64,000 nt of DNA from Gammaproteobacteria bacterium (GTDB taxonomy: Bacteria; Pseudomonadota; Gammaproteobacteria; Nitrosococcales; Methylophagaceae), in assembly GCA_029210875.1 (NCBI GenBank), contig JARGFJ010000001.1:90542-154541 (forward strand), in the 5' to 3' direction. The first letter of the stretch is position 1. Each line of letters opens with the position of its first letter. The position numbers and the translations under genes were made by a program. Positions 41,383 to 49,853 of the stretch are shown in pieces. Under the pieces are notes generated by a model. It had not been told where the DNA came from. It saw only the letters and a program-made list of their open reading frames with translations, and made no database searches.

Positions 41383-42411
41383 TTACTCTGTGCTATTAGC
41401 AGCAGCAACCATTTCATCAATACGTTCACCGTCTGTTGAAACGATAGACAATAAACGTGGTGACTCTCTCAAATCCCATTCACCAGCAACATCGTCATAT
41501 TCTGCAAAGTGGAATAAACCAATAAAACGTGAATAGTTGTCTGCAGGGTTAACAGTTTCAGCGTTGAGATAAGCTGGTGATTGTGGAATACCCACTCGGC
41601 TGAATGAGGTGCTAGATGCCGCATCACCACCAAAGCCCAAAGCAACTACTAGATGACAAGCATCTGCTTCCAGAATATCAGCATAGCTGTTTTGTAAGTC
41701 ATTAGTGTTTGCAGGAATTACGGGGGTACCACTGAACGTAGCGGTTGGTAGCGGATTAGCACTGGCACCTGGATTAGCGTAGCCAGGGAAATTTGTGGCA
41801 TTACACGCAGCTGTTGGTACCACAGCAATAGATGAACCAACTAACTGAGTACCATCTGGGTTATTATTGGCATCGACCAGTACAACCTGGACAGCACTGC
41901 CAGGATTAGCACTTTCATTGTGGCCACGGTTAGGTTCAACGCCCGCATTCAAGGTACTGGCAAATTGTAGCTCTTCAACACCACCACCTACCAAAACTTG
42001 TGCAACCACTTGTGCAGCAGAGGCATCTAATGTCCACGCAGCAGTAAAGTCTTGCATTGCAGGTGGGGCAAATGGCAAAGCAGTTGCTGCTGAAACTGTA
42101 GTCAGGTTATCCCATTGATCTGGCCATTCATTTTCTACAGCACGGTATTGACGAAGTGCACGGTCAATGGTGACGGCATTGTTAGCAGCGGCAACAGCTT
42201 CAGCGTTTTCACCGACGTTTTCATATGCGACTAATGCTGCTGTAGCCAGAGTTGCTAATAATGTAATAACAACCAATAGTTCTAACAGCGTGAAACCGCT
42301 TTGTTTGCCTTGTAGTTTTTGGGCTTTGGCACGTAACGCATCGTCTTTGATTACTGATACGTCTGCAGAGCGGAATTTTTTGATTGCGCTTTTCATTTGT
42401 GTAATGTTCAT
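41383..42411 (-). CDS. Prepilin-like protein, first gene of the operon (probable major pilin)
   Basis: The protein of 342 residues has a 39-residue basic leader without repeats, then the cleavage site SGFTLLELLVVITLLATLAT with Glu5. The mature protein is about 303 residues, Ala- and Asn-rich, with two cysteines in the second half. The start has GAGAGAAACT directly before the ATG. Its place at the head of the operon, ahead of a hairpin that could favour its mRNA, suggests the main subunit. The size is larger than classical pilins and nearer to MSHA-like or pseudopilin variants. Confidence 0.85.
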   Translation of the reverse strand: MNITQMKSAIKKFRSADVSVIKDDALRAKAQKLQGKQSGFTLLELLVVITLLATLATAALVAYENVGENAEAVAAANNAVTIDRALRQYRAVENEWPDQWDNLTTVSAATALPFAPPAMQDFTAAWTLDASAAQVVAQVLVGGGVEELQFASTLNAGVEPNRGHNESANPGSAVQVVLVDANNNPDGTQLVGSSIAVVPTAACNATNFPGYANPGASANPLPTATFSGTPVIPANTNDLQNSYADILEADACHLVVALGFGGDAASSTSFSRVGIPQSPAYLNAETVNPADNYSRFIGLFHFAEYDDVAGEWDLRESPRLLSIVSTDGERIDEMVAAANSTE

Positions 42412-42525
42412 AGTTTCTCTCTATATAACGTTTATGCCGCATCTGTCCCAAACAGTCTGTTGGTCATATATTTTTTGTTTTTGGTTGATGCGAACCCGCT
42501 TCGCACTCAATTTATTTAGCTTTGT

Positions 42526-42548
42526 TGTTGGACTGAAGTCCAACCTAC
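42526..42548. repeat. Family A half element (TGTTGGACTGAAGTCC type)
   Basis: TGTTGGACTGAAGTCCAACC plus TAC, a variant arm in the region before the pilin gene. Confidence 0.75.
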
Positions 42549-42580
42549 AATCTAAGCAAACAATCCTATTTACGATCCTT

Positions 42581-42603
42581 GTAGGTCGGGTTTTAACCCG
42601 ACA
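42581..42603. repeat. Family A half element
   Basis: GTAGGTCGGGTTTTAACCCG plus ACA, identical to the left arm of the leader copies. It ends 5 nt before the stop of the small gene at 42609. Confidence 0.85.
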
Positions 42604-42608
42604 GGGGC

Positions 42609-42803
42609 TTAGATATTGGGTACGTCTACAACAAACCGATATTGCTTGCCACAATGGATAATCACTTCTTTTTGCTTGCGCTTGAGAATGTTGACTTCCA
42701 CCCGAATTTCGCCAAAACCATCGTGTTCTAAAATATCTTCAAATAACGCCATTAGTTTGTCTGTTGCTGGTGTTATGTTGTTGTGTAACGTTTCTGTTGT
42801 CAT
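42609..42803 (-). CDS. Small conserved-looking protein of unknown function
   Basis: A 64-residue protein starting at an ATG: acidic helical N-terminus (LMALFEDILEHDGFGEI) then an alternating pattern VEVNILKRKQKEVIIHCGKQ and YRFVVD. The clean alpha then beta pattern and full-length frame suggest a real gene. I do not recognise the family. It lies upstream of the pilin operon in the same direction, with repeats on both sides, and may be the first gene of that operon. Confidence 0.55.
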   Translation of the reverse strand: MTTETLHNNITPATDKLMALFEDILEHDGFGEIRVEVNILKRKQKEVIIHCGKQYRFVVDVPNI

Positions 42804-42927
42804 TGGTGTTTCAGTGTTGATGGTTGGCTAAATTCGTGGATTGCAATGGTAGGTGGGAGCTATGCTGGAGCGTTATAGGAAAAATTCCTTTTGATTGAGA
42901 TGTGTATCACGTTTTTTTAGTTGGGTT

Positions 42928-43021
42928 GTAGGTTCGATTTAGTCGAACGTGTCGGACTGACCAAAAATTGCTCCTGCATTTTCGGCATACCGACCATCCA
43001 TGGTCATAAAGTCCGACCCAC
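42928..43021. repeat. Long palindromic element related to families A and C
   Basis: GTAGGTTCGATTTAGTCGAA starts it, then GTGTCGGACTGACC, and it closes with GGTCATAAAGTCCGACCCAC. The inner GTCGGACT...AGTCCGAC arms pair. With 43029-43074 it fills most of the 349 nt between the small gene and the kinase gene; I see nothing else there except possible promoters. Confidence 0.7.
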
Positions 43022-43028
43022 GGGCATT

Positions 43029-43074
43029 GTAGGTTCGAAACGAAGTAACTGCGAAGCTGATCATTTAGTCGAAC
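43029..43074. repeat. 46-bp repeat, family C
   Basis: GTAGGTTCGAAACGAAGTAA to TTTAGTCGAAC, the intergenic twin of the copy inside the prepilin leader at 40222-40267. Confidence 0.85.
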
Positions 43075-43152
43075 TTGCATCAGGTAGATAATCACGTTTT
43101 TTGTCGTCAAGTAGTAGTGTATTGTTTGCTGAAAAAACGTGGGGAAAGTTGA

Positions 43153-44490
43153 ATGAGTTTACGTGGCTTAATTAATGTTCGGATCATCGTGTCGGCACTG
43201 TTGATTATGCTGTTGGGTGGCGCAACAGCGGTGTGGCAGGCGCGGAAATCAGTAGAAAAAGAAGTGCAGTCGTCGATCAATTTAGCCTTGCAGATGATTG
43301 AGTTTGGCTTTGCGCAATTGCCTATTTCGAGCAGACATGGCAGTGCGTGGTTGCCACAAATTGCTGCTTTGCAACAGGCGCGACATTTGCAAATTTCTAT
43401 TGCTGATGAAGGTGAAAAACCGGTGGAGTTTGTGACGCATAAGGTGGTGGAAGCTAAAGACAAAACGCCACCAGGCTGGTTTGTTCAGGCGGTAAGAATG
43501 GATTATCTGACGGCAAAATATGATATTGCGATGGCGGATGGTACGACTAAAATAATTTTGATTACTGCCAATCCCTTGGATGAGATTGCAGAAGCGTGGG
43601 GTGAGTCTAAAGCCTTTTTTTGGTCGATTGTGTTGATGTTGTGGGTGATATTTTTGGCAGTGAATTTGGTGTTTCATTCGATGTTGCAGGCGGTGAAGAG
43701 TATTTTGGCGGGCTTGCAATTAGTTGAGTCGGGTAAATATGATTTTGCTTTGCCAGCATTCAAAATTAGTGAGTTTGATGCGATTTCGACTGAGATTAAT
43801 AAAATGTCGTTAGCCTTAAAAACAGCTCAAGAAAATAATCAGGCCTTGGCTCGACATACCATGCATATTCAGGAAGAAGAACGCCGGACTATGTCGCGTG
43901 AGTTGCATGATGAAATGGGTCAGTCTCTGACAGCAATTAAGGCAATGGCTGTCACCAGTAAGCAGGCAAATGTTGATGTGCCGAAGGTTGCTGATTCGAT
44001 TATTGAGATTTGTAATCATTTGGCCAAAGTGGTGCGTTCGATGATGCGTACCTTGCATCCGTTGAGTCTGGCAGAGTTGGGTTTGGGGGCAACGTTGACT
44101 GATTTGATGGGGGAGTGGCGAAGGCGTTATCCTTCATTGCGGATTGAGTTTGATTATGATGAGCGGGTAGAAGATCTGGATCATGAGGTGGCGATCCATG
44201 TTTATCGAATTGTTCAGGAATGTTTAACGAATGTGGTACGACATGCCAAGGCTACCGAGGTGACGGTGTCGGTTGATATGATTAGTAATCAACGCAAGAT
44301 GCCACGGGTCGAGCTGGATGTCAGTGATAATGGTGTTGGCGGCGAAATAAATGCGCAAGGATTTGGGGTGTTAGGTATGCGTGAACGGGTCGAAAATCTG
44401 GGGGGAAAGTTCAGTTTTGAATCGACTGTGGGTAAAGGGGTTCAGGTGCATGCGTGGATGCCTTTTATGAGGAAAAAAACCAATGACTAA
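43153..44490 (+). CDS. NarX/UhpB-type sensor histidine kinase
   Basis: Inner-membrane sensor of 445 residues. Two helices (about 8-28 and 158-180) enclose a periplasmic sensor of about 130 residues. A HAMP-like segment is followed by HisKA_3 with the phosphorylated histidine in SRELHDEMGQSLTAIKAMAV. The ATPase domain has QECLTNVVRHAKA (N box), DVSDNGVGG (G1) and GFGVLGMRERVENLGG (G2). The signal is unknown. It overlaps its response regulator by 8 nt. Confidence 0.92.
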   Translation: MSLRGLINVRIIVSALLIMLLGGATAVWQARKSVEKEVQSSINLALQMIEFGFAQLPISSRHGSAWLPQIAALQQARHLQISIADEGEKPVEFVTHKVVEAKDKTPPGWFVQAVRMDYLTAKYDIAMADGTTKIILITANPLDEIAEAWGESKAFFWSIVLMLWVIFLAVNLVFHSMLQAVKSILAGLQLVESGKYDFALPAFKISEFDAISTEINKMSLALKTAQENNQALARHTMHIQEEERRTMSRELHDEMGQSLTAIKAMAVTSKQANVDVPKVADSIIEICNHLAKVVRSMMRTLHPLSLAELGLGATLTDLMGEWRRRYPSLRIEFDYDERVEDLDHEVAIHVYRIVQECLTNVVRHAKATEVTVSVDMISNQRKMPRVELDVSDNGVGGEINAQGFGVLGMRERVENLGGKFSFESTVGKGVQVHAWMPFMRKKTND

Positions 44491-45136
44491 AAAGTTGACT
44501 GTATTGCTGGTTGATGATCATACGGTGGTGCGAGCAGGGTTTCGAATGCTGTTGTCATCACAAGATTTTATTGGTGAGATTATAGATGTTGATCGTGGTG
44601 AATTGGCATGCCAACAGTATCAAACCTTTAAACCCGATGTGGTGATGATGGATTTATCGATGCCGGGCATTGGCGGTTTGGAGGCAATACGTCGCTTGTG
44701 TCTGTTAGATCCTGATGCGGTGATTTTGGTTTATAGCATTCATGATGAAATCATTTATGTCGAACGTGCTTTGAATGCGGGTGCAAAAGGCTATGTCAGT
44801 AAAAATAGTGCTGCTGAGGTGTTAGCTGAAGCGGTGTTGGCGGTGGCATCGGGCAAGCGTTATGTTGAAAGCGGTTTATTGCCCGAACTGCAAGATGTTC
44901 GCAAAGATGAAGTTGAAAGTTTAAGAGCAGTGGTCGATGTGTTATCACCACGTGAATTTGATGTTTTTTGTTTATTGGCTAAAGGTTTAACCGCACATGA
45001 AGTCGCAGCGGACTTGTGTTTAGGGTATAAAACAGTGGCTAACTACAATACTCAGATAAAAAATAAATTAAATGTGAGTAATGCGGCTGAGTTGGCTTAT
45101 ATCGCTATGACTTTGGGCATTATTAAAACAAATTAA
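44483..45136 (+). CDS. LuxR/NarL-family response regulator
   Basis: The protein of 217 residues has a receiver domain (VLLVDDHTVVRAGFRMLL, phosphorylated Asp in VVMMDLSMPG, AGAKGYVSKNS with the conserved Lys) and a C-terminal LuxR helix-turn-helix (LSPREFDVFCLLAKGLTAHE then KTVANYNTQIKNKLNV). It pairs with the kinase before it. Targets are unknown; the pilin operon upstream and the PepSY gene downstream are the nearest candidates. Confidence 0.92.
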   Translation: MTKKLTVLLVDDHTVVRAGFRMLLSSQDFIGEIIDVDRGELACQQYQTFKPDVVMMDLSMPGIGGLEAIRRLCLLDPDAVILVYSIHDEIIYVERALNAGAKGYVSKNSAAEVLAEAVLAVASGKRYVESGLLPELQDVRKDEVESLRAVVDVLSPREFDVFCLLAKGLTAHEVAADLCLGYKTVANYNTQIKNKLNVSNAAELAYIAMTLGIIKTN

Positions 45137-45184
45137 CGTAAGGATTGATGTGTGAACTATCTGATAATGACAAGCAATGCTGCC

Positions 45185-45273
45185 CGTCATTGCGAGGAGC
45201 AGAGCGACGAAGCAATCTAGTCATGCCTCAGCAATAATAAGAGCTGGATTGCTTCGCTATACCCGCAATGACG
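45185..45273. repeat. Family B palindromic repeat, full copy
   Basis: CGTCATTGCGAGGAGCAGAG opens and CTGGATTGCTTCGCTAT ... CGCAATGACG closes this 89-bp inverted element. It lies in the 327-nt gap between the regulator and the PepSY gene. The rest of that gap is AT-rich, with one possible -10 box. Confidence 0.85.
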
Positions 45274-45343
45274 ACCTTTCATTTATCGACCTTGTAATGA
45301 CAAAAGATAATTTTTTGCAGATTTATTTATTTAAATTTAGGGA

Positions 45344-45377
45344 GAAATTCTCATTCTAAAAAATATTAAGTTATAAT
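45344..45377 (+). promoter_or_regulatory. Possible promoter of the PepSY gene
   Basis: A perfect -10 TATAAT at 45372-45377 lies 86 nt before the PepSY start in very AT-rich DNA. No good -35 box is visible at the right distance, which would fit an activator-dependent promoter. This is weak evidence. Confidence 0.35.
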
Positions 45378-45463
45378 AAACACCGAAGTGATTGTTGTTC
45401 TTGTGGGTAGAAAATAATCATTCATTTTTTTAATGAATTGATATTCTAACAAAGGACGGAATA

Positions 45464-46012
45464 ATGAAAACGACACTATTAAAATTTGTACCTGCCGCTC
45501 TGGCTCTTGCACTTTCTTCAAATATTTATGCCAGCGATCAAGCTGATTTAGACGATATCAAAGATTGGAAACTCGTGGCTATCGAAAGCTGTTTAGATGT
45601 TGCTGTAGATACCGTTCCAGGTCATGCTCGTAAGGTTGAGTTGAAAATGGAAGGTGATGATGCTGTCTACGAATTTGACATTGAAACACCTGATGGCACG
45701 ATATATAACGTTGAATGTAATGCTGAAGAAGGTTTTGTTACTGAAATTGAACGTGAAGTAGCTGCTGATGATGCCACATTTAAAAAATATGCCAAAATCA
45801 CTGAAGCAGAAGCGCGTGCAGTTGCTCTAGATTTTAACCCGGGTAAAGTGGTTTCTCATGAATATGAACTTGGTACTGATGGTTCTGTTACCTATGAATA
45901 TGACATTCAAACCAACCTAGGTTATGAAATTAAAGTCGATGTTAATGCGATTACAGGTGAAATCGAAGAAGCCAATATCGAGTTATACGAAATTGGTATG
46001 GAAAAGGAATAA
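45464..46012 (+). CDS. Exported protein with two PepSY-like domains
   Basis: The protein of 182 residues has a signal peptide (MKTTLLKFVPAALALALSS ... YAS). Two repeats follow in which a helix (AIESCLDVAVDTVPG; ITEAEARAVALDFNPG) is followed by strands with YEFDIETPDGTIYNVECNA and YEYDIQTNLGYEIKVDVNA, the PepSY layout. It is strongly acidic. PepSY proteins are often periplasmic inhibitors or binding modules, and many are controlled by two-component systems. SD AAAGGACGG is strong. Confidence 0.85.
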   Translation: MKTTLLKFVPAALALALSSNIYASDQADLDDIKDWKLVAIESCLDVAVDTVPGHARKVELKMEGDDAVYEFDIETPDGTIYNVECNAEEGFVTEIEREVAADDATFKKYAKITEAEARAVALDFNPGKVVSHEYELGTDGSVTYEYDIQTNLGYEIKVDVNAITGEIEEANIELYEIGMEKE

Positions 46013-46053
46013 GCTTCAAAGCTGCTTTATCCCGATATAGCTGTATATCACTT

Positions 46054-46088
46054 AAAACGCCTGATGAACCTGATCGGGCGTTTTTTTT
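46054..46088. terminator. Intrinsic terminator between PepSY and cysK genes
   Basis: AAAACGCC and GGCGTTTT pair around a 15-nt loop, followed by eight T on the plus strand; it also reads as a weaker terminator for cysK on the minus strand. Confidence 0.85.
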
Positions 46089-46156
46089 GCTACAAAAGCA
46101 GGACATCGATAATAGCCGCTACGTTGCTCTAAACCGGTAGCTTGGGGTAAGGGTCG

Positions 46157-47113
46157 TTAGTCTAAATTAGCTAACCAGTCATCATCAGAACCTTCATTCA
46201 TCCCTTCAAATAAGAAAGTCGATAAATAACGTTCACCAGTATCCGGTAGCATTGCAACAATAACGGAACCTGCTTCTGCTTTTTCTGCAACCTTCATGGC
46301 TGCTGCCAAGGTGCCACCGCATGATAGTCCAACAAATATACCTTCTGAACTTGCCAGACGTAATGCCCATTGTTTTGCTTCATCATCAGTGACTTGAACA
46401 ATGTCATCAGCGATGTCTTTATTTAAAACATCTGGGATAAAGTCTGGTGTCCAGCCTTGAATTTTGTGAGGAGACCATTCGGCACCACTTAGCATTGCAG
46501 CAGCAGCTGGTTCTGCTGCAATTACTTTGGTATCTGGTCTGGCGAGTTTGATCATTTCTCCTGCACCGGTTAAGGTGCCTCCCGTCCCCCAACCTGAAAC
46601 CCAGTAGTCTAAACGTCGTCCGGCAAAATCACTTAAAATTTCCGGTCCAGTGGTATTGCGATGATAGGCTGGATTTGCTGGATTTTCAAACTGTCTGGCT
46701 AAAAACCAACCGTGTTTTTCTGCTAATTGTTCGGCTTTTTTGACCATACCTGTGCCACGTTCAGCAGCAGGAGTGAGAATAACTTTTGCTCCCAGTGCTC
46801 GCATGATCTTACGTCGTTCAATAGAGAATGTTTCGACCATGGTAGCTACAAAGGGATAACCTTTGGCAGCACAGACCATCGCGAGTGCGATGCCTGTATT
46901 GCCAGAAGTTGCTTCGACTACTGTTTGTCCGGGTTTTAGTACACCTCTTCTTTCTGCATCATCGATAACCGCAAATGCAAGTCGATCTTTTACTGAAGCC
47001 ATGGGATTAAATGATTCAACCTTGACATACATTTCCACATGGTCAGGAGCGATGTTGTTGAGTCGCACGATGGGTGTATTACCGATGGTGTCTAAAATGC
47101 TGTTATAGATCAT
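46157..47113 (-). CDS. cysK: Cysteine synthase (O-acetylserine sulfhydrylase, CysK type)
   Basis: PLP enzyme that makes cysteine from O-acetylserine and sulfide. The 318 residues include the PLP lysine in NPMASVKDRLA, the substrate loop EATSGNTGIALA, the phosphate-binding GWGTGGTLTGAG and the C-terminal MLPDTGERYLST. It would use the sulfide made by the cysH-D-N route at 60-63 kb. Assignment to CysK rather than CysM rests on general look only. Confidence 0.9.
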   Translation of the reverse strand: MIYNSILDTIGNTPIVRLNNIAPDHVEMYVKVESFNPMASVKDRLAFAVIDDAERRGVLKPGQTVVEATSGNTGIALAMVCAAKGYPFVATMVETFSIERRKIMRALGAKVILTPAAERGTGMVKKAEQLAEKHGWFLARQFENPANPAYHRNTTGPEILSDFAGRRLDYWVSGWGTGGTLTGAGEMIKLARPDTKVIAAEPAAAAMLSGAEWSPHKIQGWTPDFIPDVLNKDIADDIVQVTDDEAKQWALRLASSEGIFVGLSCGGTLAAAMKVAEKAEAGSVIVAMLPDTGERYLSTFLFEGMNEGSDDDWLANLD

Positions 47114-47216
47114 GTGAATGTCTTCCTATAAGTATGTGAAATACATTTTAACAAACCTAACGAATAGGTGTACTGTTCTAAAGCCTTATCTATCTAACTT
47201 ACAAGGCAATCTAGGT

Positions 47217-47627
47217 TTAATGGATTTGCTGTTGTAGATCCTGGTCTGGATAGGGTGAAAACTCAATCGATACATTGAGTGAATAACATAAGCCAAGTAA
47301 ATCAACTGGAATATGTAGCGATTGTGTGAATTGCTTGTTTAAATCTACAGCACTACCAATATCAATAACACACGTTGCTCCGAGTTGTTTTAAGGTCAGA
47401 AACAAGGCTTCATTGCGTTGCAAAAATGCACAAAGCTCTTTTATGTGTTGATCTGGCGTTGCAGTTTCAGAGATTAGTGCATCAAACCCCGATTCTAAAT
47501 TAGGTGATCCAAATAAATCGGGTTCACCTTTTATATATGGTTCTGCATCAAATGGTAAAGGGTGATTTTGGAGGAATGATTCAACATCAAAATTTTCTCC
47601 AAATACGTTTAAAACGGAATCAATCAT
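47217..47627 (-). CDS. Hypothetical protein
   Basis: A 136-residue acidic cytoplasmic-looking protein, no signal peptide or membrane segment. N-terminal half rich in Pro, Asp and Phe (HPLPFDAEPYIKGEPDLFG), C-terminal half with an alpha/beta pattern ALFLTLKQLGATCVIDIGS and VSIEFSPYPDQD. I do not recognise a family. It stands 50 nt past the hpnC start side, upstream of cysK in the same direction. Confidence 0.65.
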   Translation of the reverse strand: MIDSVLNVFGENFDVESFLQNHPLPFDAEPYIKGEPDLFGSPNLESGFDALISETATPDQHIKELCAFLQRNEALFLTLKQLGATCVIDIGSAVDLNKQFTQSLHIPVDLLGLCYSLNVSIEFSPYPDQDLQQQIH

Positions 47628-47677
47628 TTATTGTCTCCAACAGGAATTAAAAATGGTGCGACATCATGTTTTACAGA

Positions 47678-48577
47678 CTATTCCAATAGTTTAGCTATAG
47701 CTTTCTGATAGCTCCAAGCACTGATACTGCGAAACATAATAGCTATAAACGTTGATTTTTTTAAACGTGGCCGGGTCAGTAAGTTGTGATCTGATTGCAT
47801 GCTGAGTTGATGTAATGTGGTAATTCCACCTAATGTCATTGCTCTGACTTCCCAGCCCATTCGGCCTTGCAAACTGACGCCAAGTGGTGCGCCTTTTACC
47901 ATTAAATGTTGTGTCCGTTTATATAAACTACGGAGTAATGGTGCGATCTTATCGGTAGCAGGATTAACTAAATCGGGCTCACTTAAACCTGATTGAGCTA
48001 ATTCATCTTGTGGAATATAAATACGATCTTGTTCGGTATAGTCTTGGACGATATCTTGATAGAAGTTAATTAATTGTAAGGCAGTGCACACGGCATCAGA
48101 TTGTTGTAGTTGCTCTTGTGTTGGATCGCCATTCAAATGTAGTAGTAAACGTCCGACCGGATCAGCAGACAGAGTGCAGTAATCCAAAACTTCCTCAAAA
48201 TTGGCATAACGGTGTTTAATAACATCTTGTTTGAACGCGGATAATAGTTTCTCAAAGAGTTCGATAGGTAAGTTGTGCTGTTGAATTACGTCGGCTAGAG
48301 CAATAAAGATAGGATTATTGCCTTGATAATCGTTTTTACTGATTTGAAACAGTGCGTGGCTATATTCATTTAATTTAGAAAGTCGCGTTTGTTGCGACGC
48401 ATCGCCTTCATCAGCAAAATTATCAGCGGTGCGAGCAAAAGCATAGATGACACTGATTGGTTGTCGCAGTCGCTTTGGTAATAATATTGACGCTACTGGA
48501 AAGTTTTCATAATGCGATTTAGCCAGGTTTTGACAATAGTCATAGGCTAGGTCGAGTTCGACGTCAGCTTTCATCAT
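47678..48577 (-). CDS. hpnC: Squalene/phytoene synthase family, HpnC type
   Basis: A trans-isoprenyl synthase of 299 residues. The motifs SHYENFPVASILLPKRLR, YAFARTADNFADEGD (first Asp-rich site) and LINFYQDIVQDY (second) fit HpnC, which in hopanoid producers turns presqualene diphosphate into hydroxysqualene. The partners HpnD and HpnE are not in the window, so whether it makes squalene or serves another terpenoid is open. The start overlaps the rmuC stop; an ATG one codon later is equivalent. Confidence 0.85.
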   Translation of the reverse strand: MMKADVELDLAYDYCQNLAKSHYENFPVASILLPKRLRQPISVIYAFARTADNFADEGDASQQTRLSKLNEYSHALFQISKNDYQGNNPIFIALADVIQQHNLPIELFEKLLSAFKQDVIKHRYANFEEVLDYCTLSADPVGRLLLHLNGDPTQEQLQQSDAVCTALQLINFYQDIVQDYTEQDRIYIPQDELAQSGLSEPDLVNPATDKIAPLLRSLYKRTQHLMVKGAPLGVSLQGRMGWEVRAMTLGGITTLHQLSMQSDHNLLTRPRLKKSTFIAIMFRSISAWSYQKAIAKLLE

Positions 48578-49853
48578 CTTTTAGATTTTGTATTGTTCTT
48601 GGTTGTTGCTCAATAGGGGGCAGGTCAGTAATGTCACTTTTACTGCTGATCCCCATTTCGGTGAATTTTCGGGCACCGGGTAAGACTTGTCGTTCCAATG
48701 AACCGACGGCACTGTTAAAGTGATTAACGCTACTACCAAGACTATTACCTAACTTGCTTAAATGATTGCCAAATGTTGCCAGGCGTTTATACAAGGTCTC
48801 ACCGAGCTCACGAATGATTTCAGCATTATCTGCCAAGGCTTGTTGTTTCCAGCCATACGAAACAGCGCGAAGCAGCGCGATAAAGTTGGTTGGCGTAGCT
48901 AGAATAATATTTTGACTCATACTGTCTTCAAGCAGCGTTGCATCGACTTCTAAGGCCGCAGATAGGAATTGTTCACCGGGAATAAATAACACAACAAATT
49001 CGGGTGACTGGGAATATTCTGCCCAGTAGTTTTTACGTGATAATTCTTTAATTCGACTGCGAATGATTTGAGCGTGACGTTTCATTTCACGTTGACGCGT
49101 GGCATCGTCTTTAGCTTGAATGGCTGATAAGTAAGCATCTAATGGCGTTTTGGCATCGACAATGATTTCACGTTTTTCCGGCAGGCGTACGATCATATCA
49201 GGACGAATCGCACCACTATCGGTTGTAGTATGCGTTTGTTCATAAAAGTCACAATGAGCCACCATACCGCTGAGTTCAGCTAAACGACGTAAGGTCATCT
49301 CACCCCACTGACCACGTACTTCTGGGCGACGAAGTGCCTGAACCAGATTTTGAGTTTCTTGCTGTAATTGTTGCTGGCTTTGTGTCATTTGAGCAATGGT
49401 AGTGGTGAGGCTACCATAAGCTTGTTTACGGTCTTTTTCGATATCGTGGATCTGTTTTGTTGTTTGTTTTAAGGCATCGTTGATCGGTTTGAGCATTTGC
49501 TCAATGGCTTTTTCTTTAGTGCCCAACTCTGCTTTAGCTTCACTTTGAAAACGTTTGAGATTTTCTTCTGCAAGGCGTAAAAAATTGCTGTTATTACGCG
49601 TTAATGCTTCGTTAGATAATTGGTTAAAGGTATTAGCTAACTGCTCACGTGTTTGAATAAGGATCTCATCAAGTTGACGTTTATTTTTTTGTTCCAGTTC
49701 TAATGTCAGCGTGAGTTCAGCATGACGAGCTTGCAGTTCGCGTAGTTTGCCTGAACGCATCAAAAGACCAATAACAACACCGACCAAAACGGCTGCGATC
49801 ATCGCAATAAGCATGACCTGGTTTTGTTGAATAAAAGCGATGATTAGATCCAT
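48564..49853 (-). CDS. rmuC: DNA recombination protein RmuC
   Basis: The protein of 429 residues has an N-terminal helix (13-31), a long coiled coil (about 35-170) and the nuclease-like RmuC domain with VRGQWGEMTLRRLAELSGM, REIIVDAKTPLDAYLSA, FVVLFIPGEQFLSAALE and ILATPTNFIALLRAVSYGW. It is linked to limiting inversion between short repeats, of some interest given the many palindromes in this window. It overlaps gph upstream and hpnC downstream. Confidence 0.94.
   Translation of the reverse strand: MDLIIAFIQQNQVMLIAMIAAVLVGVVIGLLMRSGKLRELQARHAELTLTLELEQKNKRQLDEILIQTREQLANTFNQLSNEALTRNNSNFLRLAEENLKRFQSEAKAELGTKEKAIEQMLKPINDALKQTTKQIHDIEKDRKQAYGSLTTTIAQMTQSQQQLQQETQNLVQALRRPEVRGQWGEMTLRRLAELSGMVAHCDFYEQTHTTTDSGAIRPDMIVRLPEKREIIVDAKTPLDAYLSAIQAKDDATRQREMKRHAQIIRSRIKELSRKNYWAEYSQSPEFVVLFIPGEQFLSAALEVDATLLEDSMSQNIILATPTNFIALLRAVSYGWKQQALADNAEIIRELGETLYKRLATFGNHLSKLGNSLGSSVNHFNSAVGSLERQVLPGARKFTEMGISSKSDITDLPPIEQQPRTIQNLKDDES

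Noticed and set aside
40991..41536. Plus-strand open frame of about 181 codons across the prepilin leader region
   Set aside because: It is the reverse reading of the palindromic repeats and of pilin coding sequence, with no SD and no family pattern.
42412..42445. Sigma-70 promoter (TTGGGA, 17 bp, TTATAT) directly before the first pilin gene
   Set aside because: The predicted transcript would start within the SD, so it is unlikely to be functional as read.
39947..43074. CRISPR array
   Set aside because: Repeats are palindromic, differ in length and family, and are irregularly spaced without unique spacers of constant size.
43107..43463. Minus-strand frame of 118 codons opposite the kinase start
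   Set aside because: Shadow of the kinase gene; Cys/Asn-rich composition and no start signal.
45177..45359. Plus-strand frame of 60 codons with RSRATKQSS
   Set aside because: This is the translation of the family B repeat, commonly annotated by mistake as a hypothetical protein.
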